Origin: an uncultured Collinsella sp.
Lineage (GTDB): Bacteria; Actinomycetota; Coriobacteriia; Coriobacteriales; Coriobacteriaceae
Direction: 5' to 3'
Length of the DNA stretch: 6,071 nt
NCBI GenBank assembly: GCA_959599635.1
Contig: CAUGJN010000116.1
Span: 1 to 6,071, forward strand
The notes beneath the pieces were generated by a model, which worked only from the letters and a program-made list of their open reading frames with translations, searched no databases and was not told where the DNA came from. Every line of letters begins with the position of its first letter. Position 1 is the stretch's first letter. Position numbers and translations under genes: made by a program. This document shows, piece after piece, positions 1 to 5,365 of the stretch.

Positions 1-220
1 GCAATTCGCGTGCGGTGTCCATGCCGTTGACGAGCGGCATGATCATGTCGAGCAGGATGATGTCGGCGCGCGACGCGGCATGGCGCGCCAGCAGGTCCTC
101 GCCGCGCGTGACGAGCGCAACATCGACCGCCGTGCCCGTCTCGATCGACCAACGGTCGATCATCCGGTGCAGTCTATCTAGAAAAGCGACGTCATCGTCG
201 CAGGCAATAATCTTGAGCAT
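1..220 (-). CDS. Response regulator, receiver domain (partial, C-terminus off the left edge)
   Basis: The first 73 residues of a two-component response regulator are present; the rest lies beyond the window edge. The protein begins MLKIIACDDD, giving the acidic cluster D8-D10 that binds Mg2+ in receiver domains. Strand beta-3 reads IILLDMIMPLVNGMD, placing the phospho-acceptor at D58 with the usual following P62 and G66. The ATG at 218-220 is preceded on the minus strand by AAGGGGG about seven bases upstream, a good ribosome site. The output domain is not visible. The style of the receiver (short, with a motif ending NGMDTAREL) resembles LytTR-type regulators, but this is a guess. It is divergent from the NAD operon, and nothing shows that it controls those genes. 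Confidence 0.88.
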   Translation of the reverse strand, partial: MLKIIACDDDVAFLDRLHRMIDRWSIETGTAVDVALVTRGEDLLARHAASRADIILLDMIMPLVNGMDTAREL

Positions 221-427
221 TCTGAGCCCCCTTAGTAGTTCGATTTTGCCACATTGGACGCGGACCACTCGCGGGGGAGCGCCCGTTCGTGCCTCACGGT
301 GCGCAACTCGCGCCGAGCGGTATTGCGGTGGCGAAAGATGCCTCCTGCGTTATCGAGAGCTCGGCTATCCTCAGCTTGCCAGTTCGAATATGGACTTGCC
401 GCATGGTCGAATCTTTATTTCAACTTT

Positions 428-471
428 ACACCTAGGTTTACAGCTGTCTTGTCAGCTGTAAACCTAGGTGT
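428..471. promoter_or_regulatory. Perfect 19+19 base palindrome, candidate NiaR operator
   Basis: The left arm ACACCTAGGTTTACAGCTG (428-446) and the right arm (453-471) are exact reverse complements separated by TCTTGT. Each arm also contains smaller palindromes (ACCTAGGT, CAGCTG), so the site could hold two dimers. It covers the -35 element and spacer of the proposed nadA promoter, where a bound repressor would block RNA polymerase. NiaR/YrxA repressors of NAD genes are known to bind palindromic sites, and a NiaR-family gene ends this operon, so autorepression is the natural inference. There is no T-run after the repeat, which argues against a terminator. Confidence 0.7.
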
Positions 472-477
472 CATACT
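449..477 (+). promoter_or_regulatory. Candidate sigma-70 type promoter of the nad operon
   Basis: TTGTCA (449-454, five of six consensus bases) is followed after exactly 17 bases by CATACT (472-477, four of six). Transcription would start near 484, leaving a leader of about 30 bases before nadA. The -35 element lies in the centre and right arm of the palindrome, consistent with direct repression. Confidence 0.5.
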
Positions 478-512
478 AAAGCCCCAAGATTCGCCAAAAG
501 AGAGGGGCCTTG

Positions 513-1538
513 ATGGCACAGAGCGCGAACATGGATGCGTCGGAGCTTGCACGCGATATCGCGGCCGGCCTAGCATCGGCAACGACGGCAACGGAGCGCG
601 CGGCACTGGTGCCCGCAGAGCTCGTCGAGGCCATTCAGCAACTTAAAACCCAACGCGACGCGGTGATCCTGGCGCACTATTACGTGGCGCCCGAGGTTCA
701 GGCTGTTGCCGATTACGTCGGCGACAGCTTCTACCTGGCAAAGCTTGCCAAGAGCCTGCCGCAGCAGACCATCGTGCTGTGCGGCGTGGAGTTTATGGGC
801 GAGAGCGCCAAGCTGCTCAATCCCACCAAGACCGTGCTGCTGCCCGAGCCGGGCGCGGACTGTCCCATGGCGCACATGGTCAAGCGTGAGACGGTCGACG
901 CGGCGCGCGCCGAGTACGGCGACGACCTGGCCGTGGTCTGCTACGTCAACTCCACGGTCGAGATCAAGAGCTGGAGTGACGTGTGCGTTACCAGCTCAAA
1001 CGCCGTCAAGATCGTCTCCGAGCTGCCGCAGCAGCACATCTTGTTCATTCCCGACCAGAACCTGGGCCGCTTCGTAGCCGAGCAGGTGCCGCAAAAGCAC
1101 GTCATCCTCAACAACGGTTACTGCCCGCGCCATCACATCATCACCGTCGAGCAGATTGTCGACACGACGGAGGCCCACCCCGACGCGCTCGTGCTGGCGC
1201 ATCCTGAGTGCAAGGCCGACGTCCTGGCTGAGGCCGACTACATCGGCTCTACCGCCGGCATCATCAAGTATGCCGAGGAGTCCGACGCGAGCGAGTTCAT
1301 TATCGTGACGGTCCGCGGCGTGCTCTACGAGCTCGAGCGCCGCTGCCAGGGCACCGGCAAGAAGTTCTACTTCCCTGCGGTGCAGCCCACCTGCGTCAAC
1401 ATGGATCTCATCACGCTCGAAAAGCTCGTGCGCTGCCTGGAGACGGGCGAGGGCGAGGTGCAGATCGGCGTGTCGGACGAGGCCGCCGACCAGGCCAAGC
1501 TCACGCTGGATCGCATGCTCGAGTACGCAGCGCGCTAG
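513..1538 (+). CDS. nadA: Quinolinate synthase NadA
   Basis: NadA condenses iminoaspartate (from NadB) with dihydroxyacetone phosphate to give quinolinate, using a [4Fe-4S] cluster, in the cytoplasm. The 341-residue product has normal family length. The three cluster-ligand cysteines are visible as DCPMA (C117), GYCPRHH (C204) and PTCVNM (C294). Other family signatures are ILAHYYVAPEVQ (about 52-63), GDSFYLA, CGVEFMGESAK (90-100), CVTSSNA and LAHPEC (H230, E232, substrate-contact residues in known structures). The ATG at 513 is chosen because GAGAGGGG (500-507) lies five bases upstream; an in-frame TTG at 510 would be too close to that site. It is the first gene of the nadA-nadB-nadC-niaR operon, under the palindromic operator. 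The roughly 45 residues before the first core motif are poorly conserved in type, as is common in the family. Confidence 0.97.
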   Translation: MAQSANMDASELARDIAAGLASATTATERAALVPAELVEAIQQLKTQRDAVILAHYYVAPEVQAVADYVGDSFYLAKLAKSLPQQTIVLCGVEFMGESAKLLNPTKTVLLPEPGADCPMAHMVKRETVDAARAEYGDDLAVVCYVNSTVEIKSWSDVCVTSSNAVKIVSELPQQHILFIPDQNLGRFVAEQVPQKHVILNNGYCPRHHIITVEQIVDTTEAHPDALVLAHPECKADVLAEADYIGSTAGIIKYAEESDASEFIIVTVRGVLYELERRCQGTGKKFYFPAVQPTCVNMDLITLEKLVRCLETGEGEVQIGVSDEAADQAKLTLDRMLEYAAR

Positions 1539-1552
1539 AACAATGCGGCGTG

Positions 1553-1565
1553 AGGGACGGTCCCT
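1553..1565. repeat. Short inverted repeat AGGGACGGTCCCT in the nadA-nadB gap
   Basis: Six-base arms AGGGAC and GTCCCT flank a single central G. The wider stretch GTGAGGGACGGTCCC with TTATGTCAC after it looks like an intergenic repeat unit rather than coding sequence, and it fills most of the 55-base gap between the nadA stop and the nadB GTG. There is no T-run, so it is not a classical terminator. Being a dispersed element is an inference, since only one copy is in the window. Confidence 0.45.
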
Positions 1566-1578
1566 TATGTCACATTCA

Positions 1579-1587
1579 AGGGAGAGG
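1579..1587 (+). promoter_or_regulatory. Ribosome binding site that sets the nadB start at GTG 1594
   Basis: AGGGAGAGG lies six bases before GTG 1594. The in-frame ATGs at 1543 and 1567 have no comparable site, would put repeat-derived sequence into the protein, and would add 9 to 17 residues before the start of the FAD-binding fold. The GTG start is therefore preferred. Confidence 0.75.
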
Positions 1588-1593
1588 ATTCCT

Positions 1594-2970
1594 GTGGAAA
1601 CCAAGCAATACCCCGATATGGAGTGCGATGTCGTCATCGCCGGCTGCGGCGTAGCGGGCCTGTATGCGGCTCTCAACCTGCCGACGAGCATGCGCGTGAT
1701 CATGCTCTCCAAGGGCACTGTCGACGAGTGCGATTCGATGCTCGCGCAGGGCGGCATTTGCGTGCTGCCCGAGGGCTCGGACTACGATGCCTTCTTTGAG
1801 GACACCATGCACGCCGGCCACTACGAGAACCGCCGCGAGAGCGTCGACATCATGATCCGCTCGAGCCGCTCGGTCATCAACGACCTGCTGGCGATGGGCG
1901 TGGACTTTGAGCGCAAGGCCGACGGCAGCCTCGACTTTACCCGCGAGGGCGCGCACAGCCGCCCCCGCATTGCCTTCCATGCCGACATTACGGGCAAGGA
2001 GATCACGACCAAGCTGCTCCAAGCCGTTCGCAAACTGGATAACGTGCAGATTTTGGAGCACGTGGCCATGACCGACATCCTGACGGGCGAGCGCGACGGC
2101 GCCACGGTGTGTGCCGGTGTCGTCGCCGTTCCTGTGGACGAGGACAACTCGGTTCGTCCCGCCGACGAGCTGGTAAATGCCGCCGAGGGCGCGCATGCCG
2201 GCGAGCCGTTTAAGATCCATGCCCGTCACACGCTGTGGGCAACGGGCGGCATCGGCGGCGTATACGACCACTCGACCAACTATTCACAGCTCACGGGCGA
2301 TGCCTGCTACATCGCTCAGGAGCATGGCATTAAGATGGAGCACCTGGACTACGTGCAGATCCACCCCACGGGACTGTTCTCGCCGCAGCCAGGCCGCACC
2401 TTCCTGATCAGCGAGAGCTGCCGCGGCGAGGGCGCGATTTTGCTCAACGCCGCCGGCGAGCGCTTTACCGACGAGTTGCGGCCGCGCGATGTGGTCGCCG
2501 CCGCTATTCGCGAGCAGATGAAGCAGGACGGTACTGAGCACGAGTGGCTGAGCTTTGCCCCCGTCGAGCGCGATGTAGTGACCGGGCACTTTGCCAACAT
2601 TCGCGCACGCTGCTTGGAGGACGGCCGCGACATCTTGGACGAGCCCATCCCCGTTACGCCTACGCAGCACTACTTTATGGGCGGCGTGTGGGTCGACAAG
2701 GACGGCCGCACCTCGATGCCCGAGCTCTACGCAGCCGGTGAGACGGCCTGCAACGGCGTTCACGGCAAGAATCGCCTTGCATCAAACAGCCTGCTCGAGG
2801 CGCTGGTCTGGGGTCGTCGCGCCGCGTGGTACATGCGCACCGGCGAGTCGCTCGCCGTGGAGCAGGCGGGCGAGCCCGCGCTCGATGGCCGCCATCGCGC
2901 CCTGAGCGCCGACTCCCTGGCAATCGATGATTTGGCCCGTGCCGCCGGCACGCAGGCCGTGGAGGAGTAG
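1594..2970 (+). CDS. nadB: L-aspartate oxidase NadB
   Basis: NadB is an FAD enzyme that oxidises L-aspartate to iminoaspartate, the first step of de novo NAD synthesis; in anaerobes fumarate can replace oxygen as electron acceptor. The 458-residue product starts with a dinucleotide fold VVIAGCGVAG (13-22), then DSMLAQGGICVL, the family block HSRPRIAFHADITGKE, HPTG (H257), RGEGAILLN, RPRD (R296, R298, active-site region), HYFMGGVWVD (H359) and HGKNRLASNSLLEAL (from H390) closing the FAD site. These identify it as NadB or the related fumarate reductase/succinate dehydrogenase flavoprotein family; the position between nadA and nadC settles NadB. Only about 59 residues follow the HGKNRLASNS motif region, so the helical C-terminal domain is much shorter than in E. 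coli NadB (about 540 residues). The reading frame is intact. The gene ends in GGAGGAG, which doubles as the nadC ribosome site. Confidence 0.95.
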   Translation: METKQYPDMECDVVIAGCGVAGLYAALNLPTSMRVIMLSKGTVDECDSMLAQGGICVLPEGSDYDAFFEDTMHAGHYENRRESVDIMIRSSRSVINDLLAMGVDFERKADGSLDFTREGAHSRPRIAFHADITGKEITTKLLQAVRKLDNVQILEHVAMTDILTGERDGATVCAGVVAVPVDEDNSVRPADELVNAAEGAHAGEPFKIHARHTLWATGGIGGVYDHSTNYSQLTGDACYIAQEHGIKMEHLDYVQIHPTGLFSPQPGRTFLISESCRGEGAILLNAAGERFTDELRPRDVVAAAIREQMKQDGTEHEWLSFAPVERDVVTGHFANIRARCLEDGRDILDEPIPVTPTQHYFMGGVWVDKDGRTSMPELYAAGETACNGVHGKNRLASNSLLEALVWGRRAAWYMRTGESLAVEQAGEPALDGRHRALSADSLAIDDLARAAGTQAVEE

Positions 2971-2973
2971 ACC

Positions 2974-3834
2974 ATGAATCCCATTACCATGAAGCTCGTC
3001 GTCGATGATCTGATTCTGCAGGCTCTACGAGAGGACATTACGTTTGAGGACGTGAGCACGGCGAGCGTGTGCCCCACGGCGCGCCCTGCCACGGTGGAGC
3101 TCATCGCCAAGGCCGATGGCATCATCGCGGGCTTGGATGTGTTCGCCCGCACCTTTGAGCTGCTGGATTCGCAGAGCTCGGTGCTGTTTGATGTTGCCGA
3201 CGGTGACGAGGTGCACGCCGGCGACCACGTGGGCCAGGTGCGCGGCGATGCGCGCGTGCTGCTTTCGGGCGAGCGCGTGGCGCTCAACTACCTGCAGCGC
3301 ATGAGCGGTATCGCTACCTATACGCACAGAATGGCAGCGGCGCTCGAGGGTACCAAGACCGTGCTTGTCGACACACGCAAGACCACGCCGGGCATGCGCG
3401 TTTTCGAGAAGGCGGCGGTCGAGATCGGCGGCGGCAGCAACCATCGCTACAACCTGTCGACAGCCGTCATGCTCAAGGACAACCACATCGATGCCGCCGG
3501 TGGCGTGACGCGCGCGATCGAGATGGCGCGCGCCCACGCGTCGTTTACCACGACGGTCGAGATTGAGTGCGAGAACCTGGACATGGTACGCGAAGCCGTG
3601 GAGGCCGGTGCCGACATTATCATGTTCGACAACATGACCCATGACGACATGGCCGCCGCCATCGAGCTTATCGCCGGTCGCGCCAAGACCGAGTGCTCGG
3701 GCAACGTGGACGCTAACAATATCCGCGCGCTTGCCGACCTGGGCGTTGACTTTATTAGCTCGGGGGCATTGACGCACTCTGCGCCTATTCTCGACCTCTC
3801 GCTTAAGCACCTGCGTCTGCTGGACGGTAAATAA
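2974..3834 (+). CDS. nadC: Nicotinate-nucleotide pyrophosphorylase (quinolinate phosphoribosyltransferase) NadC
   Basis: NadC joins quinolinate and PRPP, with loss of CO2, to give nicotinate mononucleotide, the last step of this branch. The 286-residue length is typical. The N-terminal sandwich domain (about 1-115) leads to ERVALNYLQRMSGIAT, then the barrel with DTRKTTPG (133-140), EKAAVEIGGGSNHR (145-158), LKDNHI (K168-H171), VEIE, DIIMFDN, SGNV and a terminal phosphate loop VDFISSGALTHSAP. These cover the basic residues that bind quinolinate and PRPP (R135, H157, R158, K168). The ATG at 2974 is only three bases after the nadB stop and six bases from GGAGGAG inside the nadB end, so translation is likely coupled. 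An internal ATG at 2989 is possible but lacks a matching ribosome site. Confidence 0.97.
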   Translation: MNPITMKLVVDDLILQALREDITFEDVSTASVCPTARPATVELIAKADGIIAGLDVFARTFELLDSQSSVLFDVADGDEVHAGDHVGQVRGDARVLLSGERVALNYLQRMSGIATYTHRMAAALEGTKTVLVDTRKTTPGMRVFEKAAVEIGGGSNHRYNLSTAVMLKDNHIDAAGGVTRAIEMARAHASFTTTVEIECENLDMVREAVEAGADIIMFDNMTHDDMAAAIELIAGRAKTECSGNVDANNIRALADLGVDFISSGALTHSAPILDLSLKHLRLLDGK

Positions 3835-4379
3835 TGAATGCACGCGAGCGTCGCCGTTCCATCATGGCCGTGCTCGAGGAAGCCAAAGATCCTGTCTCGG
3901 GCAGTGCTCTTGCCCGCGAGGTGGGCGTGAGCCGTCAGGTCGTGGTGCAGGACATCGCCCTGCTGCGCGCCGACGGGCACGATATCGTCGCCACCAATCG
4001 CGGCTATGTACTACAGGAGGCCCCCAGCAGCCCCGCCGTGCCCACGCGCTTGGTCAAGGTTCGCCACAGCGTGGAGCAGGCAGGCGATGAGCTCACGAGT
4101 ATCGTCGACGCCGGCGGCGCCGTGCTCAACGTGATCGTCAATCACCGCGTGTACGGTAAGATCACGGCCGACCTGGACATTCGCAATCGTCGCGATGTTG
4201 AGCGCTACCTGCACGATATCGAGAGCGGCAAGAGCTTTCCACTATTAACGGTGACGAGTGGCTATCACTTCCATCGCATTGCGGCAGATGACGAGCAAAC
4301 TCTCGACGAGATCGAGGCCATGCTCAAGGAGAAGGGCTACCTTGCCGATTTAATGCCCTACGAGGATGATTTGTCCTAA
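3834..4379 (+). CDS. niaR: NiaR-family transcriptional repressor (HTH_11 plus 3H domain)
   Basis: This 181-residue protein has a winged-helix DNA-binding domain (about 4-60, with GSALAREVGVSRQVVVQDIALLR as the helix-turn-helix, and the wing HDIVATNRGYVL) followed by a 3H domain (about 72-173). H78, E86, H145 and H147 match the spacing I recall for the metal site of the Thermotoga homologue TM1602; H104 and H127 are further conserved-type histidines (VNHRVYG, HDIESGKSFPLL). NiaR/YrxA proteins repress NAD synthesis and niacin-uptake genes when niacin is present. Its ATG shares one base with the nadC stop (TAATG), with GGACGG six bases upstream, so it is co-transcribed and probably translationally coupled. 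It very likely represses its own operon via the palindrome in front of nadA. Family assignment is firm; the regulated sites are inferred. Confidence 0.9.
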   Translation: MNARERRRSIMAVLEEAKDPVSGSALAREVGVSRQVVVQDIALLRADGHDIVATNRGYVLQEAPSSPAVPTRLVKVRHSVEQAGDELTSIVDAGGAVLNVIVNHRVYGKITADLDIRNRRDVERYLHDIESGKSFPLLTVTSGYHFHRIAADDEQTLDEIEAMLKEKGYLADLMPYEDDLS

Positions 4380-4397
4380 CCCGATACTGTCTATATA

Positions 4398-4464
4398 AGT
4401 TGCGGTGAAATAGTTCCTACAATCGGCACCTAAGCAATGAGCCAGGAACTATTCCACCGCAACT
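4398..4464. repeat. Inverted repeat with 21-base arms and one mismatch, after niaR
   Basis: The arms are 4398-4418 (starting AGTTGCGGTG) and 4444-4464 (ending CACCGCAACT); 20 of 21 positions pair, with a single A/C mismatch, around a 25-base loop. No T-run follows either arm, so it is not an obvious intrinsic terminator. It sits in the 3' region of the nad operon, before the true terminator. A REP-like or MITE-like dispersed element, or an mRNA 3' stabilising hairpin, are the likely explanations. Confidence 0.7.
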
Positions 4465-4504
4465 GCCAAGGTAGCCCCGTCCCCAATTAGCTGCCTGTAC
4501 AAAC

Positions 4505-4544
4505 AAAAGGAGGCCTCCGCGGCGATGCGGAAGCCTCCTTTTTT
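4505..4544. terminator. Bidirectional intrinsic terminator between niaR and ferredoxin
   Basis: AAAAGGAGGC (4505-4514) pairs with GCCTCCTTTT (4533-4542), then one C/A mismatch, then TCCGC with GCGGA, around a six-base loop (GGCGAT). A run of six T (4539-4544) ends plus-strand transcripts of the nad operon. On the minus strand the A-rich left side reads TTTTGTTT and ends ferredoxin transcripts about 40 bases after its stop codon. Confidence 0.9.
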
Positions 4545-4583
4545 GTGCACGGTGTACTTTTGAGTGTGCAAGTGGGGGAGTTG

Positions 4584-4769
4584 TTACTCCTCGACGATCT
4601 CGGTGATCGCGCCAGCGGGGCAAGCGTCCTGGCAAGCGCCACAGGCGACGCAGGAGTCCTCGTCGGCGACGGTAGCGACGTCCTGGAGCTCCAGAACGCC
4701 AGCGGGGCAGGAGTCGACGCAAACGCCACAAGCGATGCACTCGTCGGCATCAATTACGGGATGAGCCAT
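4584..4769 (-). CDS. 2[4Fe-4S] ferredoxin
   Basis: This small acidic cytoplasmic electron carrier has 61 residues, the usual size for clostridial-type ferredoxins. Two complete cluster motifs are visible: C11-x2-C14-x2-C17-x3-C21-P and C40-x2-C43-x2-C46-x3-C50-P, each followed by AG and a hydrophobic residue, so the two halves show the internal duplication of the family. The start MAHPVIDADEC at 4769 is supported by AGAGAGG (4778-4784) eight bases upstream; the frame stays open 22 codons further upstream, but that extension has no family likeness. It is a single-gene unit with its own promoter and terminator, convergent with the nad operon. Likely partners are pyruvate:ferredoxin oxidoreductase or hydrogenase, encoded elsewhere; this is inferred from the family only. 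Confidence 0.95.
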   Translation of the reverse strand: MAHPVIDADECIACGVCVDSCPAGVLELQDVATVADEDSCVACGACQDACPAGAITEIVEE

Positions 4770-4830
4770 GGTAGTTTCCTCTCTGTTGACCGACGCTACA
4801 GGCGATGCGCGCCGGTTTGATTCGGGCAAA

Positions 4831-4858
4831 AACATACCACGGGAGCGACCGTTTGCAA
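4831..4858 (-). promoter_or_regulatory. Candidate ferredoxin promoter
   Basis: On the minus strand TTGCAA (4853-4858) and TATGTT (4831-4836) are separated by 16 bases. Each matches four of six consensus bases. Transcription would start near 4824, leaving a leader of about 55 bases before the ferredoxin ATG. Confidence 0.4.
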
Positions 4859-4910
4859 TACCCTCTGGCCGGCATCTTCATACCGTTCGCCGAGTATGCC
4901 AAGGTTTACT

Positions 4911-4943
4911 AAAAAACGCGCAGGTGGGGCCGTTGAGCTGCGC
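4911..4943 (-). terminator. Minus-strand intrinsic terminator with no gene in front of it
   Basis: Read on the minus strand, GCGCAG pairs with CTGCGC around a 14-base loop, then one G and six T (positions 4943 down to 4911). This is a compact rho-independent terminator shape. There is no recognisable minus-strand gene upstream of it, since dnaK runs the other way, so it may end a non-coding RNA or shield the ferredoxin gene from antisense transcription. Confidence 0.55.
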
Positions 4944-4988
4944 AAATGTTAGCTATAGGTGACTTGTAATATTGACCTATTGAGCGCG

Positions 4989-5106
4989 CCTGCGGAAAGG
5001 GCATCCCGTTATTTGGCCGAAAACCGGGTCGCAGTTTCCGGTTGGGCCCGCTAGCGGAAACTGCGACCCGGAATCCACGCTCAAACCGGGATGCGCTTGC
5101 CGCAAG
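4989..5106. repeat. Exactly symmetric nested inverted repeat (118 bases)
   Basis: An inner perfect stem pairs 5024-5040 with 5055-5071 (17 base pairs, arm begins CCGGGTCGCAG) around a 14-base loop. An outer stem pairs 4989-5008 with 5087-5106, with 17 of 20 positions matching, including GCATCCCG/CGGGATGC. The unpaired stretches between inner and outer stems are both exactly 15 bases, so the two stems share one centre. It can be read as two head-to-head copies of a 40-base unit (5001-5040 and 5055-5094) with conserved ends and a variable 15-base middle, as in paired REP elements, or as one long hairpin RNA with a central bubble. Confidence 0.75.
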
Positions 5107-5255
5107 ACGGCCCCCAGGCACCCCCGGACGCAAACCTCAGCCATCTCTACATAGATCTCAATAGATTTGCCGAGAACTCATTCAACGCATCTACCTGCGC
5201 ATTTAAGAACCTAAACTCTCAACAATAAGAAATCTTATATGAATTGACTTAGATT

Positions 5256-5286
5256 TTGTATATTCCGGCCCATAAGGGGATACACT
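5256..5286 (+). promoter_or_regulatory. Possible dnaK promoter
   Basis: TACACT (5281-5286) fits a TANNNT -10 element, with TTGTAT (5256-5261) 19 bases upstream as a weak -35. TTGACT (5244-5249) is a better -35 match, but has no -10 at proper spacing. The site lies at the right edge of an AT-rich tract. The exact start is uncertain. Confidence 0.3.
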
Positions 5287-5308
5287 ACATCCTGAAAGAC
5301 AAGCCGAA

Positions 5309-5338
5309 GCGCCGCGCGACAGATCGTCGAGGCGGCGC
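5309..5338 (+). promoter_or_regulatory. GC-rich stem-loop in the dnaK leader
   Basis: GCGCCGC (5309-5315) pairs with GCGGCGC (5332-5338), then CGAC (5317-5320) with GTCG (5326-5329), around loop AGATC, with a small 1x2 internal bulge. It lies 13 bases before the ribosome site, in what should be the transcribed leader. It lacks a T-run, so it is not a terminator. A role in mRNA stability or translation control is possible but unproven. Confidence 0.5.
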
Positions 5339-5365
5339 GAACGCAAAAGAGAGAGGGAATTTCTA

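Larger units (their letters stand above)
221..512. other. Divergent intergenic spacer, response regulator / nadA
   Basis: This spacer contains no supportable gene; the short open frames crossing it lack ribosome sites and recognisable motifs. The right-hand third (about 405-480) is more AT-rich and holds the nadA operator and promoter. I found no convincing promoter for the leftward response-regulator gene and no riboswitch-like fold. Confidence 0.6.
4770..5365. other. Long structured intergenic region between ferredoxin and dnaK
   Basis: I see no credible protein gene in these 596 bases. A 74-codon minus-strand open frame (4909-5133) runs through a terminator and a large inverted repeat and has no family motif, so I reject it. 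From left to right the region holds the ferredoxin promoter, a minus-strand terminator, a nested inverted repeat of 118 bases, an AT-rich tract (about 5130-5265), the dnaK promoter zone and a leader hairpin. Confidence 0.7.

Noticed and set aside
428..471. Palindrome read as a transcription terminator or attenuator
   Set aside because: No T-run follows on either strand, and the likely promoter lies within it, so the full hairpin would not be transcribed.
254..646. 130-codon plus-strand open frame over the nadA promoter
   Set aside because: It overlaps the operator, promoter and start of nadA in another frame, has no ribosome site and looks like random GC-rich translation.
996..1757. 253-codon minus-strand open frame opposite nadA and nadB
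   Set aside because: It spans the gap between two clearly identified plus-strand genes and has no motif; it is a GC-rich shadow.
4989..5106. CRISPR array or tRNA/rRNA gene in the dnaK upstream region
   Set aside because: There are two inverted units, not regularly spaced direct repeats, and no cloverleaf or conserved rRNA sequence is present.
4909..5133. 74-codon minus-strand open frame between ferredoxin and dnaK
   Set aside because: It passes through the large inverted repeat and the minus-strand terminator and has no recognisable family motif.
5230..5264. TTGACT (5244) with TATATT (5259) as a dnaK promoter
   Set aside because: The spacing is only 9 bases, too short for a normal sigma-70 type promoter.
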